A DNA stretch of 64,000 nt, from the NCBI GenBank assembly GCA_013399855.1, contig VXAY01001211.1, forward strand, positions 124,001-188,000, given 5' to 3'. A program made the translations under genes and the position numbers. This stretch comes from Oxyruncus cristatus (Eukaryota > Chordata > Aves > Passeriformes > Cotingidae). Below the pieces are notes generated by a model. It saw nothing but the letters and a program-made list of their open reading frames with translations. It did no database searches and was not told the origin of the DNA. Below are positions 12,710-25,647 of the stretch, in pieces; within the stretch, counting starts at the first letter, position 1; each line of letters begins with the position of its first letter.

Positions 12710-13297
12710 TGTGCTGGTTTTTGCTGGGGTACAGTTAATTTTCTTCAGAGCAGCTGGTATATATTTGTGTTTTGGATGTGCGCTAGAAACAGTGTTGGTA
12801 GCACAGGCGTTGTTTCATTATTGCTGAGCAGTGCTTGCACAGAGCCAAGGACTTTTCTGCTCTTCACCCCACCCCATCAGTTTGGAAGCTGGGGTGCACA
12901 AGGAGTATGGAGGGGACACAGCTGGAAGAGTTGACCCCAAATGTCCAAAGGGATATCCCAGACCATATGGTGACATGCTCAGCATGTGAAGCTGGGTGCA
13001 GAAAGTGGGGGACATTTGGAGTGATGGTATTTGTCTTCCCAAATCACCATTAGGCGTGATAGAGCTCTACTCTTCTGGAGATAGCTGAGCACCTGCCTGC
13101 CCATGGGAAGTGGTGAATTAATTTTTGTTTAGCTTTGCTTGTGTGCATGGCTTTTGCTTTCCCTATTAAACTATCTTTATCTCAACCCATGAGTTTTCTC
13201 AATTTAACTTTTCTGATTCTCTCCCCCATCAACTGGGGTGGGGGGACCAAGAGACCGTGTGGGCCTTGGTTGCCAGCTGGGGTTAAAATAAGACACA
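12710..13297 (-). mobile_element. Solo ERV LTR, near full length (minus)
   Basis: A 588-base LTR of an avian endogenous retrovirus, inserted in minus orientation. On the plus strand it opens TGTGCTGGTTTTTGCTGGGG followed by 'acagttaattttcttc' and closes with 'gccagctggggttaaaata' then AGACACA. Internal landmarks are 'gacatgctcagcatgtgaag', ACCATATGG and GGGGACACAGCTGG. Their complements occur in the same order in the copy at 41711-42289. The C/G-rich block near 13220-13260 matches the region just inside the LTR start. No gag, pol or env frame adjoins it, so it is a solo LTR left by recombination. No clean 5-bp target duplication is visible, in keeping with age. Confidence 0.85.
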
Positions 13298-15585
13298 GTC
13301 TTGTAGACTATAATTTTTTCTGACTGTTTGACCGTCCTATTTTCACAGTCATAAACAACATAGGAGTAACAGTAGAGTCACAAAGAAGTGAGTTCTGTGA
13401 GGAGATCACCCAAGGAGACTGTAGGAGATCCCATCAGTTTACATTGGAAGAAAATCTGAACCAGAATAATAAAGGCTTTAAAGAAACTGTGAGAAGACAG
13501 AAAGAGTCAAGCATGTGTTTTGATCCAGATGTTTGCAATGTAAGAGAACCCACAGTTGTTAAAGGCCATAAATTGCTTGACCTATTTTTATTTCAGTAGT
13601 TATTAGGCTTCAAACCAATTAAGAAAGTACTATTAAACATTGAAATGAAAGCTTAGGTATCTCAAGGGGGTGAAAACCAGAGAAATTTGGAGAGATTGCC
13701 AGTAAAAGGCAGGCTTTTATATAATAAGTAGACAGCAGAAAACAGACTCCAGAATACAGGGTCCATTTTCATTTAGAAGACAAAAATGTTTTGGGAGAAG
13801 TTACCATGACTAAGCAGTACTGCAGCCTGAGACAGGAGGTACAGGTTGGAGGCATTAAAAATTTACTGTTGGCTACCCTCCAGAAGAGTTTCATGACTGT
13901 CACTAAGGGTAGAATGGGCTTACTGTCTGCACAATGTGAACTTTTCCTAATTACACTACATATGCTGTTTGCTGCTTTTTCTTTTATCTTTTCTGTGCTT
14001 GTCACTGTGTAAAGGACATTTTTTTCCCTTCCTATTAAACAGTAGAAACAAAAAGGGCATGTCTGCTACACCTACTTAGTCTCACAAGTGACTGACTTGC
14101 TTCAGTAACATGGATTTGTTTTCATCTCTCTTAAGTAATTACTTGACAGCAAACCTCTTCCCTCATTGCTTTAGAAACCTTTCTGTTGTCTTCTGAGCAT
14201 TGCCTGCTTCTCAGGCATATGGCCTTTTCTCCACAGATGCCCCCAGCTCCATCCACTACTGTTACTTTAGGAGACATCGGCTCTTAATCAAGAGAGTGCT
14301 GTGTCAGGCCATGTGGGTTTGTACTTTTTCAGTCAGTCCCAACAGCTGCATGCACACACATAAATTAAACTATTAAGAATCTAAGGAGATTATAATGACT
14401 GCATTTAGCTTCCAATAAAGTGGATGTTTCTAAAGAAGGGTCATATAAAAGGAACAGATTGCATGTGATTAAACAAAAAAATCAACAACAAAAAAGAAGT
14501 ACGTTGCTCCTCACATGAAAAAGGTGGCAAAAGAAAAGTTTACTTTGATGTGATTCCAAGGAGACATCCAGAAAAGTGGAGAACAGTTTGGTTTATCTTG
14601 GTCTCTTTCGACTTTGTGTAGAAACTGCTACATAATCTGGTGGAACTGATACAGACACCCTTGGATGTCTGCTTACTACATGGAAGCAACCTTAATTGGG
14701 TGATATCATTAATATATTCTAGTTTATTTTAAAGCTTTTTGAAATGCATAATCTCACTCAAATTTTTCTCCTTTTTTTTTTTCTTTTATAACAAATATCT
14801 CCATGTTTAAACTTATGAAGAAAGAACTTTACACTTTTCTAATGTTTTCGATCATCTCTTATGTATAAAGGTAATTCTGTATTTAAAGACCTTCTTCCAG
14901 CATGAATGTAAATCCATATCATTACTGGGCAATTGACTAGTGAAATCTGTTTAAATAGTGAATTATCTGATTTCACACTATCGAGTTCATAACATTTGTA
15001 GAGATGTTAAGCATATAATACTGTCCATATTACAGTCCAGAAGTTGGGAAATCAGCAGAAGTTTCAAGAGGGTGAGGTGTAAATGCTTAACTGTGCAAAT
15101 GCCAAAACCCCACATAAAATGGAGTCAGTGAAAGCCACACTGAGTAGCCAGATGAATGAAAGCCAAATGCACAGGCAGATTCTCTGATGAGAGGATTTGA
15201 TGGAATTCCAATAAACTCGGTTAAACTATACTCATGTGTAAGAGGAGGCTACCTGACCCAAACTAACAAAGTTTGGAAGGAAAGAAAATTCAAAAGCATT
15301 TTATAAATGATACTGTAGCAGAAAAAGATCTAATGCTATTTATGGCTACAGATTCCCGTGATTAGTTAGAAGAATTACAGACATCACACTTAGCAATAAA
15401 ATGGTGGTTTGACAGTGTGAATTCACTACAGCATCAGCACTGATGTTCTTTAGCTAGTGGGAAAAGCACCAAATAGAGTAGTAAAGGTTATTACGAAGCT
15501 ATTAAGAGATAAATGGCCTCATCTTGGTAGTGTGGTTTGGAAAATGTAGACATATAAAAAAAGTCATAGTCTTATAAAGGTTTCA
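13298..15585. other. Non-coding stretch, nothing recognised
   Basis: Unremarkable AT-rich DNA. Overlapping short frames at 13769-14012 on both strands have no recognised similarity. Confidence 0.5.
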
Positions 15586-15636
15586 GTATCATATATTTCA
15601 TATACTCCCTTTTTCTCATCTTATTTTGCCAAGAGT
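15586..15636 (+). repeat. Local direct repeat, copy 1
   Basis: About 50 bases beginning GTATCATATATTTCATATAC and continuing through a 'tctcatcttatt' core to CCAAGAG. The same string recurs in the same orientation at 16338-16387, with two substitutions in the first 42 bases and a small indel near the end. The flanks of the two copies are unrelated. Confidence 0.85.
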
Positions 15637-16337
15637 TTGCAACATCCATTTTTTTTGTTCGGCCAAGCTGTCTCAGGAATTAAATCACAGGGGAGCTGAA
15701 TGTCAAGACTTCTCTGCATTACTTTTTGTGTTCAGCTTGAATTGCTCCATGCCTCTGTGTAACTTTGGGGCTATCTCTGTAGCCTGGGAAATCCCCATTG
15801 AAGACTACTCCTCAAATAAAGCATAAGTTCTGCTCTAGTGTATTCTTCCTTCACTGTTATATCATGGTGCTGGGATCAGTGCTAGTAGTTGGGCTGCTTC
15901 TGCTTAAGGGTAGGAGGGAAATAAGACTTCTAAAGATTTTGCTGAAGGCTATAGAACTCTGGTGAGAATTAACAGAATAGCAGGAAGTTAAGGCAAATAA
16001 TTTCAGTGGTATTCACTAGACTTTGATACTTGAGTTTTCTTAAGCTCAATAGCTTATAAATCTGCTCTCAGACTAGGAGCCCTGCTCATCAGGAATTAAT
16101 CAAGCCCCAACAAGGGTAGAATCCATTAGCCATATTTTGTGTCCTGGATTTAATTGTTTGTTGGCCTTTCCTTTTGTTTCAGTTTTCTTTTGTTTGGATA
16201 GGTTACAACCATTCTGTGATTCTGCATCCTCCCCTTGTAAAACAAAAAGGAGTACACATCTTTCTGTGCCCTGAGTCCTATTTCTATCGATAAACACATT
16301 GCTTTTCAACTTGATAGCAATTCTTATTTATTCCCAT

Positions 16338-16387
16338 GTATCATATATATCATATACTCCCATTTTCTCATCTTATTGACCAAGAAC
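16338..16387 (+). repeat. Local direct repeat, copy 2
   Basis: Second copy of the repeat at 15586-15636, 752 bases downstream in the same orientation. It has A for T at two positions and CCAAGAAC at its end. The similarity stops abruptly on both sides. Confidence 0.85.
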
Positions 16388-18069
16388 TACCACTGCAATA
16401 GAGTTCAGGATGAATTCCTTCTCTCCATCATCTTAGTGCAGCACTAAATCTTGCATGTTTTACCGAAAAATCCCCTGATGTTTGGCTGAAGGATGTTTAT
16501 CACAGTGTGTGAAATAACTCTAACTTTGATTATTCACTGGGTAGCTGTGCAAAAGTATATTTTGACTTCAGTGTGCAAAGAAAAATAGAAAGAATTATTT
16601 TATTAAATCAACTTTTTTAAGAGCTTAGTCAGCAAAGTTTCCCTTGGAATGACTGATTCCTACAATAAAATATATTTGTGTCAAATTCTGCTCACATTTC
16701 TAAGAGATGTATTAGCCCCAATTGTTATGGCAGTACAGAAGGAAACCATATTAGTTTCTTGGATACCAGCAAAATAAATCCGCAGTCATACACTTCCACA
16801 ACATAATTACTTTTTTTGGCAAGGATGGCTTGTGTATGTTCTTCTTAGTGTTAGGACTTTCTTCAGTTCAGATATATAGATTAAAATAGTGATATTTGAT
16901 TTATCAAATCATTCCAATTCTTCCACACAGGTGGCTGGTTCTTTCTGATTTTAATATTTGAAAATTCCCACAGAATTTTTTTTTCAAATTATTTTCCAGA
17001 TCCCTCTTAAAATTATTAATCACTACTCTGAACATGCTGATCATCCTCTCTGTCTTTAAAGAAAAACAGATCTGTGTACATGCAACAGTGTATCAGTGCT
17101 TACATCTGTGCCCTGATCTTGTTTAATATACCAGCACAGGCAGCTTGTGAGTGCCCTACACAAGTGGTCTCCCTGAAATATTTCTCTTTAGCTATTCATG
17201 TTTTAAGCTGTGGTTATCTCTGGTTCCTTGAGCTGTCTGTTTCCATTCTGATTTACACATTTCCCGATCCCTGACAGCACTTTATTGTCCGCTGTGGTAA
17301 CTTAGTCGCAAATATTGTCTGCTAGTGTCTGAAAGACTGTCTTTTGCTTTAGATATCTTCTCTTGATCCTGGTATTCTCCCCAACGTATTTTTCTGTCCC
17401 AATGTATTTCTTTATATGAACACCCCTGTACTATTTAAATCTGCTCAAGCTATGGGAAAGGCAGGTTTCAGATCTCTCACATGCAAGATACAGTCATACA
17501 TTTATTTCTGATTCTGCTCAATTTCCTTGAAACATCTTCTTCAGCCCCATCCTAATGACAGCAAGAGGGCTGTGCATAGTCTCATCAGTTCCAGGCTGCT
17601 GTTGCCCTAACCCACATGCACACTCTATGCCATCCTTAATTTCCTTCCTCCTACCTACTGCTACAGTCAAACAGCCTGTACGATATTTCAAATGATGAAA
17701 AGGGCTAAATCTGCTGACACTTGATTAAAATTACTTTCTTTTTCCTCAGCTTCCAAATCCCCAAACACTTAATATCTCCAGGCTGCAAGTGCAAAACACA
17801 AATGGCTTTGATGAAAAACTTGGGAGAGGTTCAGAAAGCTGGCTAACTGTCATACTAGTTTTCTATAATGATTTGTGTGAGTATGGTAGTTATCAATCTG
17901 AATACTCTCAAAAAAAACCCAAATAAAAACAATAGTTTACTGCTCCTTGAGGCCCTTGAGATTTTAAAGGGAAAATAAAATTGAAATACATTTGCTCTTT
18001 TTGGCTATCATTTGAAATAACATACTGCCAGTGGTCTCACAGAGGTACCATCCAAACGTGCACAGTGCA
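16388..18069. other. Non-coding stretch, nothing recognised
   Basis: A slightly C/T-richer region around 17020-17650 contains no recognisable repeat or exon. The remainder is ordinary AT-rich sequence. Confidence 0.45.
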
Positions 18070-18137
18070 AAGGCCATAAAGGACTAGATGATCTCTAAGG
18101 TCCCTTCCCACCCAAACTATTCTATGATTCTATGATT
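18070..18137 (+). mobile_element. Short CR1 LINE 3' tail (plus)
   Basis: Only the last ~70 bases of a CR1: GGACTAGATGATCTCTAAGG, TCCCTTCCCACCCAAAC, then ATTCTATGATTCTATGATTG. This is a severely 5'-truncated plus-strand insertion. It is the first of three CR1 copies in a row in the same orientation. Confidence 0.92.
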
Positions 18138-18261
18138 GCCTTCTGCTTAAAAGGATTTATAGTGTAAATGGAGTGCAAAAATGAGAATTGAAGTATATCC
18201 CCTGTGGTTACACTACCTTCCAGTGGCAAAAAGAGAACCTGGGTTTTTGAAGCTTAGTCCT

Positions 18262-18540
18262 GCTTTATAGTGATAAGACAAGGGAGAATGGCTTCAAACT
18301 GACAGAGAGGGTTTAGGTCAGAAGTTAGGAAGAAATTCTTTACTGTGAGGGTGATGAGGTACTGACAAATGTTGTCCAGAGAAGCTGTGGGTTCCCCATC
18401 CCTGGGAGTGTTCAAGGCTGAGTTGAATGGGGAACTGAGTAACCTGATCTAGTGAAAGGCGTTCCAGTCCATGGCAGGGAATTTGGAATTACATGATTTC
18501 TAAGACCCCTTCCAACTCAAACCATTCTATGATTCTATTA
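18262..18540 (+). mobile_element. CR1 LINE 3' end (plus)
   Basis: Plus-strand CR1 tail with the landmarks 'gataagacaagggagaatgg', 'aggaagaaattctttactg', TGAGGGTGATGAGG, CCCCATCCCTGGGAGTGTTC, CCTGATCTAGTGAAAGG and the terminus ATTCTATGATTCTATT. The text between landmarks differs from the copies at 18600 and 47208, so it is another subfamily. It is followed at once by an A-rich tract and then another CR1. Confidence 0.93.
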
Positions 18541-18550
18541 TTTGTTTCTC

Positions 18551-18594
18551 CAAAAAAAAAAAAAAAAGAAAAAAACAAAACAAAACAAAAAAAA
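18551..18594. repeat. A-rich low-complexity tract between two CR1 copies
   Basis: Fifteen A, then G, then A-rich sequence with CAAAA pentamers. It separates the terminus of the CR1 ending at 18540 from the CR1 starting at about 18600. CR1 tails normally end in octamer repeats rather than poly-A, so the tract is probably an independent expansion or the remains of the target site. Confidence 0.8.
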
Positions 18595-18599
18595 CTTCC

Positions 18600-19000
18600 T
18601 TCTGGAGACCTGAGCATGGGAATGACTTCAGCCTGGAGAAGAGAAGGCTCAGGGGAGACCTCATCGCTCTCTACAACTCTCTGAAAGGAGGTTGTAGCCA
18701 GGTGGGGGTTGGTCTCTGCTCCCAGACAACCAGCAGGAAGACAAGAGGGCATGGTCTTAAGCTGTGCCAGGGGAGGTTTAGGTTAGATATCAGAAAGAAA
18801 TTTTTTACAGAGAGAGTAATCAACCATTGGAATGGACTGCCCAGGGAAGTGGTGGATTCTCAATCCCTGGAGGTTTTCAAGACGAGGCTGGACGTGGCAC
18901 TTATTTCCATAGCCTAGTAACCGCGGTGGTATTGGGTCAAGGGTTGGACTTGATGATCTCCAAGGTCCTTTCCAACCCGTCTGATTCTATGATTCTGTGA
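18600..19000 (+). mobile_element. CR1 LINE 3' end, relatively well preserved (plus)
   Basis: A 400-base CR1 3' segment in plus orientation. It runs from AGCCTGGAGAAGAGAAGG and 'ggggagacctcatcgc' through the ORF2 C-terminus to the 3' UTR and the terminus GATTCTATGATTCTGTG. Translation of 18702-18917 gives the ORF2 tail, with [14 protein letters not shown] followed by [11 protein letters not shown]. The frame is intact across the surviving part, which suggests one of the younger CR1 copies here. It lacks the 5' end, ORF1 and the reverse-transcriptase core, so it is dead on arrival. Confidence 0.95.
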
Positions 19001-20844
19001 CTTCCTCCACATGGGTCATTACTGATATGTAGCTCAGAAAGTTAGACCAAGTAGTTCTAGCCATAAAGGAATCTTCCTTGGGTCAAACTTCTTTCAGTGG
19101 TGACAGAATATCTGACTAAAGCTTTTCCTTCTCCTCATTTTTATAAGTGAAAAGAGACAGAGCATGAAAGAGGAGAGAATTCTTTAAACTGTATCATCAG
19201 CAATATTAATCCATCACATATTTCATTACACATGGCTTCCTAAAGAACTAGAAGTGCACACAACTGAATGACAGCACATATTTATATAAGCTGTTAATGC
19301 ACTCCTGTAATCTAGCTCTTTTTAAAGGTCAGCAGTGCAATAATGAGCAAACGTAGAAATGGAAAAGCACCTGAATAAGTGTGGGGAAAGTTATCATTCA
19401 TGGAAAAACTTGACAAAATTATTGAAGGTTAAAAGTCAGTAACAAAAGGAGGATTATTTAGAACCCTGAACCAGTTCAACCACACTTACAATGCTCTCAA
19501 AAATCTTTATTTTATTTAATAACCTGAAGAATGGGCAAGAGAGTTGCTTTTTTTTTCAGCTTCTTCCTCTTCCCTTCGACAGATGCACTAATAAAAATTT
19601 TTGGATTTTTTTTTTTCTGGTAAATTTATAACTTGTGTAGAATGTTATATCTTACAAGCTCCATATTGCACCAGCACAACACAGCCTTTTCCTGAACAGT
19701 GGATTCTGATAAAAGCTCTCATCCCCAGGTGCTCTAGCCAACAGAACAAGACAGACGGCATAATGAAACAAAACAATGTGTAAACACAATGTACCCAGAA
19801 TTAATGAAGTCTTTAGTCACAAGGTAAATAATAGAGAAAAAGTTAGAGGGATAGGCAGGGGGGAAAAAGCATATGGTTTTGGATGACATTTTAATAGAGA
19901 TGAGGAAAAGTGACATAAGAAGCTGTTCCATTATTATTTTGGTGTCTGTCTCAGAATAAGGCCTAGGGAACCAACCATGCCTGAAGCTGCAGTCTATTAA
20001 TGCTACAGGAAGAAATTAATCAAAGAAGATATCCCGAGACATTCAAGTCCTTGAAAGGGAATCTGAGAACAGAAGAGACTTTTGATCCAGAAGGATGCAG
20101 AAAACTTACCTCCCACGAGAACAAAGAGTAAAACCAAGTAAACAAACACAGAACCCTTCTTGAAGAAAATTAAATAAGTAGTAATTAAAAACTATGTATT
20201 GTTCCACAAGACATGTCTAGATTAAGGACTTTGAAGCTATTTATGTTGGTGCTGTTGGTTGAAAATTCAGAGTAACAGAGACCACATATTGAACAAAAAT
20301 GGTGCTACAAATTGCAGGGGACATACAGGGGCAAAGAAACTTGTTAAGGTCAAAACTAAGAAAATATAGGTTTGGGATTTATATTGCAATGTTGTGACTA
20401 TGTCTGAGTTACTCTCTTCTGTCTGTTCTTATAGATCTCCACAGTCAGTGAAGACATTTTTAAATATCTGTTTTAGCAAGATAAGGTTAATTTTATCATG
20501 GAATAGCCCATTTCTCCCTGTCAACTATAAAGAGGTGATAACTCAGATTTATAAATCTGCACCTGATTAGCTAAATCCTATTAAATATCTCCTGAAGCTT
20601 GGGTTGAGGTTATGCCAGATGGCCAAAAAACCTTTTAAAAATATCTGGAGCCAAATAAAAACCACTCTCACAGTAGAATTTTTCTGCAAGACCATGAGGA
20701 AGAGTCATGTACTTAAATCCTTTACAGACAGCTTGATGCATGTCTATGTACTTTTCTTTTGTTAAGATAAGTGTGGGGGATGCTGAGTAAGAGGATCCTT
20801 GACTTCCAGATCTTATAATAACTTGGACAATATAATGTATAATA
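19001..20844. other. AT-rich stretch, nothing recognised
   Basis: No transposon end, RNA gene or coding exon was recognised. Confidence 0.5.
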
Positions 20845-20886
20845 GTATGTATATGTATATATATATATATATATATATGTTTATAT
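20845..20886. repeat. (TA)n dinucleotide repeat
   Basis: A pure TA run of 23 bases (20856-20878) within a wider TATG/TATA-rich segment that continues more loosely to about 20920. Confidence 0.92.
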
Positions 20887-22744
20887 GTAATTATAATAAC
20901 TATATATAATTATAATAATAACTGGGAATAATCATTTGGTCAGATAAAAAAAAAAAATTCCACTGAACAGGGACATATGAAAAAAATAGAGAGGAAAAAG
21001 AAACTATCAATAATTCTTTGAGTTGTGGTTTCCTCTGGGGAAAGCTACTAAGAAATATTGGGAAAAAGTAGGAGGCAGATCACAATGCTGCTCCTAGAAC
21101 TACAGAAGTTATCTGTGATACTTCAGCACTTCAAGATCTTTGGTTATATAGTACAGGATTTTAAGGAAGGCGTGGTCTGTATAACTGTATCTGTTTTCTC
21201 AGCTAAGTGCAAAAGAAATAAAATATTTAGGACTATGTTCATAAACAGAACATGGTTATACTGTCGAGTAGGCAGTTGTCTTTCAGACCATTATTGTTTC
21301 TTACTGCACAATAAAAAGATTTATTTCTGAGCAGGTTTTAAGTATTAGAAAAAAGTTAACCTTAGTATGCTGTACAATGACATTAGTATAACACAGACTT
21401 CAAACACTTAGGTTGACTATTAGATACCTTTCCATGATGTGTCTGTGCCTTGAGTTGGTTTAAGTAAGAGAACAGATTTGTGGAAGAGTAAAATAGCTGA
21501 GAGGGAACAATATATTAAAGCTGTGATTGACGTGTGGCAGGATGCCTATTAATTTGCTATGTATGCATATGTTGGCCAAACGCACTGTGATTGCTTTGAG
21601 ATAAATGAGCGAATGATGCCAATGTGTATCAGTACCTATTTGCAATACTTACATTCTTCACAATTCTGCAAGACTGACAGGCTGAAATTCATTCATAAGT
21701 GTATATATTGGCAGGAATAGAATAGGAACATAACAGAGACAAAGAACAATACCATCTGTTATACCCATCTTGGGAGGCAACATACGGAAGAAAAAGTGGG
21801 TGCCTAATGACTCAGTGACAACACAGGTATTAAACATAGAGGCTACTGTTGCAGACATCTCCGCTTGACCTAGAATCCTAAGTGCCTTTCTTTCTCAGTG
21901 GAAAAACATAATTTAGGGTGCCTAATATTCGCTGTGCCTTAGATGTCATCATTATCTAACAGAATAAAATCAGTAGTCAAGAACCCTTAGTTAGTGAGAT
22001 GAGTGTCATCCCTGTACACATATTCTGTCAGGACCAAGAGCAAGGTTGGTTTCAAAGCTTGGACAAGTGGACAAGGGCAAAGCAACCAACCAATTTTAGT
22101 GGTTGATAATGTTATTTTCAAAGAGCAAAAATATCCTTCTTTCTGAGTAGAAACTTCTCCTAAACTACCGTACTGTGACTGTAAGTCTAATTTACAGTTA
22201 CAAAGACATGCACTGATGCTGCTCCATTTCCTTTAGTAAAACTACACGAAGGGTGCAGATAAACAGCTTACAGCAATCCTACTTCTAGAGAGCACAACAT
22301 ATAGCAAACTGTCAGGCTTAGCAAGTTTGAAAGTATGGACCCATTTTAGAAGCAAAAAGCACATCTCAGGACTGTGTGAGCACAAGCCTGCCCTGAATGT
22401 TCAGAACACAATGTTGAGTAATTGTGGTGCTCAGTATGATTCCTCTCATTGATGTGAGTGTAGACAAACCATCAGGTTAAGTCTGTAGAGATATGAGTTT
22501 ATGACTTGAACAGCCAAATTGTGTTAACCACCTGTACCTGCCAAATCAGCTGGTACACTCCTAATCAATGGAGTTGGTAGCACTCCCATACAGTAACATC
22601 CTGCATGTTGTGCTATCATTGTGATTTGAGGGGAAGTGGTAAGAGACAGAGAAAATAAAAATAAACTCAAAAGTCAGCATATTTTTCAAAGTCATGGTTT
22701 AGGGGAGTTCTCAGACGAAACCAAACCCAACAAAACCATGCTAA
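20887..22744. other. Non-coding stretch, nothing recognised
   Basis: Contains a short A-run near 20947-20957. The 90-codon frame at 21058-21330 has no recognisable domain and does not use neighbouring splice sites convincingly. Confidence 0.5.
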
Positions 22745-22777
22745 GTTCACTAGCATGGTTCACTAGCAAGTTCACTA
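22745..22777 (+). repeat. Short tandem repeat, about 13-bp unit, 2.6 copies
   Basis: GTTCACTAGCA occurs at 22745 and 22758, with a partial third copy (GTTCACTA) at 22770. Confidence 0.8.
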
Positions 22778-25418
22778 CTAAAGTATAACAACTGTGGTAA
22801 CAATTATCATTTGAAATAACAATTTCTATTCTGGTTGTATCATTAAAAAAAAAACCAAAACCTAAAAGCTTTGAAATAGCATCTCCGCCAAATGCTTCTG
22901 AGCATTCCAGAAATGGATTTATGTGGACTCTTTAACTCTTCCAGGCTCTTATACCAGCACTATGTACCTATGTATTACTAGCTCCACAAAATAATTTTCC
23001 TTGCAAGAGAGAGAAGGAAGTTGTCATTACCGGTAGCCCAGAAAAAACCAAAACCGTTTAATCAGGAAAAAACTCACAAATATCAAAGCCAAATCAAGAC
23101 TTGCATGTATTAAAGCTGTGTCAGTCTTTGCAGTATTGGATTTTTAACACCTGATGGTACTCTCTGAAGGTACAAATTGCAGCACCATATGACTTAAATT
23201 GTTGTTTCAAAGCAATCAGGATATATTTGTTTTTTATAAAATCGATAGGCTTGGTTTCTTTTCCAAGAATAAAGAGCATTTGGAAGAAAGCAAGCAGGTC
23301 TCATTTTTTAATGTTTTTGTAGTGTTCAGATTTATTGATGTCTTATTAAGAAACATACTTGACTAATGGTTTCCAGCATTTGAGCATTCAGAGGTGATAA
23401 AGGCAACTAAGTGTGTGGTTTTTTTAGGCTCTGGATTTAGTCACCTGTGCTTGACTGTGAACTCTTGGATGTTAGCTGCCAGTTCTTCAGTATTAGTGTG
23501 CTTCATTAGAATTTCCAGTGAAGCAAATGGAAATTAATTCTGCAGGTGTGAGGTCAAAATAATGCTCAGTCTGCCATTATATTTTGTTTATAGTTACTTT
23601 ATTAAAAATGGCTCTTCTGAGTTTATATAGTTTGAGATGCAGCTCTCAATGTTGTGCTTAAATTTTGTAATTCTTCAAACACAATAGGAAAGCTTTGGTT
23701 TCCAAATAATGATAATATAATTACAGAAATTTTTCTGTAAATAGTAACATTCATAGTTCTACATAATTGGTACTCCAGTTGCAATTAAAGACTGCTCATG
23801 GATAAGTGACTGAAAATTGTTGTATTAAATAAGCTAAATAACTCTTTGTGTTGTGTTAGGAGGGGAAGGAGGTGAAAGTTAAAGCAGGCAAAGTTGAAAG
23901 CTTCTGAGAGAATCTAGTAAACGAGATCACTGACAGAGTTATTAAGTAGTCAGTTGATGAATTGCACATATAGTTTTCATTTTATGATTTTAAAAGGAAA
24001 GATTGTAACTATTGTGACAAAATAAAACAATAAATAAAAAGTGGAGTAGGAATTAGACAAATTCTCTGCAAGATTCTGTATGGACTTTTTTTCCTTCTCT
24101 TCAACTAGTTTGCTGGTCATGTAAAATAAAAATTAAAGTTGAAAAAATTACCATTAAAGCCAAAGGGAAGGGAAGTAATTATTATACCAAATCCACAGCA
24201 CCAGACATTCAGCAAAACTCTTTTCAGTGTCATATGTTGCTTAAGATCGTGCAACATTTGTCCGCCTTGTTGTTAACAGTTGTAGTGCATCACTAAGGAG
24301 TTTGCTCATTTAATACATCTTCACACCAGGTCTTCATTTACACCATATGGATAAGTTCTATACTTTTCTTTTTTTTCAGACAAAGATCATATTTTTCTAT
24401 CTCTTTACATATAGCTGTCTATATGTTTTTAGCCTGAAAGTTATAAATCTATTTATTTAGGATTATAATTCTGAGGCAAAAGAGTATTAGAAATATATCA
24501 GGGTCAAGGAAAAAGTCAATGCACCCATCATTTTTCAAAAAATTTGTCACTCTGGACCTGCTGATATCACAATAATTGCATGATGCTGTTAGAAAAAAAT
24601 GAGCTTTTTTTCATGTCTTTGATTGATTATCTTGATCAAAGTTGAACTCCTTGGCACATGTGAATACCCTGCCATTACCTGTAAAGTGTTCTTTGTTTTA
24701 ATTCAGTAATGATAATATTATGAATAACAGGTAATATCTAGTTCTCCTATCTGCATTTGTGAGTTGATATATCTAGCACCAAAATGTGTAAACGTAGGAG
24801 AAAGAAGGGGACTTGTAAAAGTATTTCCTAAGTGAAACACTGATTTATCCTGAAAAAAAGAAAATCTCAACTGCCCTTCAATTGGAGTTCACTGTGTAAA
24901 ATATCACCCCATCAAATCCTAGAAAGTGACTGAAAAGAAAGTTTCAAATTTCCCCTTCCTTTTCTCTTGGTAATACATATCAAGCATTTGCTCTGTGTTG
25001 CTATCAGGAACACCTAAAGGAAGCAATTCAGAGCTGTAAGGATATTTGAGCATGTACACTTTAGTAGTTGGGTAATTAAGCTGGCATTATAATGCATGTC
25101 AACAATCACAGCAGGCTCAATGAAGAGCCTTATTACAACAGATATTGAAAGCACACCCAGGTGGCCATCGCAGATTAGCAGTGCTGGCATTAACAAATGG
25201 ACTCAGGTAAGAAAACATCATTTATAAGTTAAAGTAATGATAATACTGTTAGGTCCCTGTTGTAACTAATTATAGGTGCCAGATAATGTTGATGCATTTT
25301 AGGATCTGTTACTGTTTCCTATTACAGCCCTAGAATATACATCTGTACTGTACAAGCAATGATTAAATGAGAACATCGTTAAAACAGATATGCATAACCC
25401 TAAAGCAGATTTTAACCA
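22778..25418. other. AT-rich stretch, nothing recognised
   Basis: No gene or transposon was identified. Several A/T homopolymers under 12 bases are present. Confidence 0.5.
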
Positions 25419-25494
25419 AAATATATATTTTATATATATAAAACATATATATAAAATATATAGTATATATATAATATATAGTATAATATATTAA
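25419..25494. repeat. AT-only low-complexity repeat
   Basis: About 75 bases almost entirely of A and T, dominated by TATATA and AATATA with GTATA interruptions. A simple-repeat tract prone to slippage. Confidence 0.9.
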
Positions 25495-25647
25495 TAAATG
25501 AGCATAACTGTTCCAAAGAGAACTGTGGATCTCTAAAACTAACTCTTATTGGGACAAAAAATAGCTACAAATCCTTCACATAGAAAAAATAGGGCAGGGA
25601 CAGGTTAGTATTCAAGGGAAAATATTTTGCCTCTGTTTGATGTGCTA

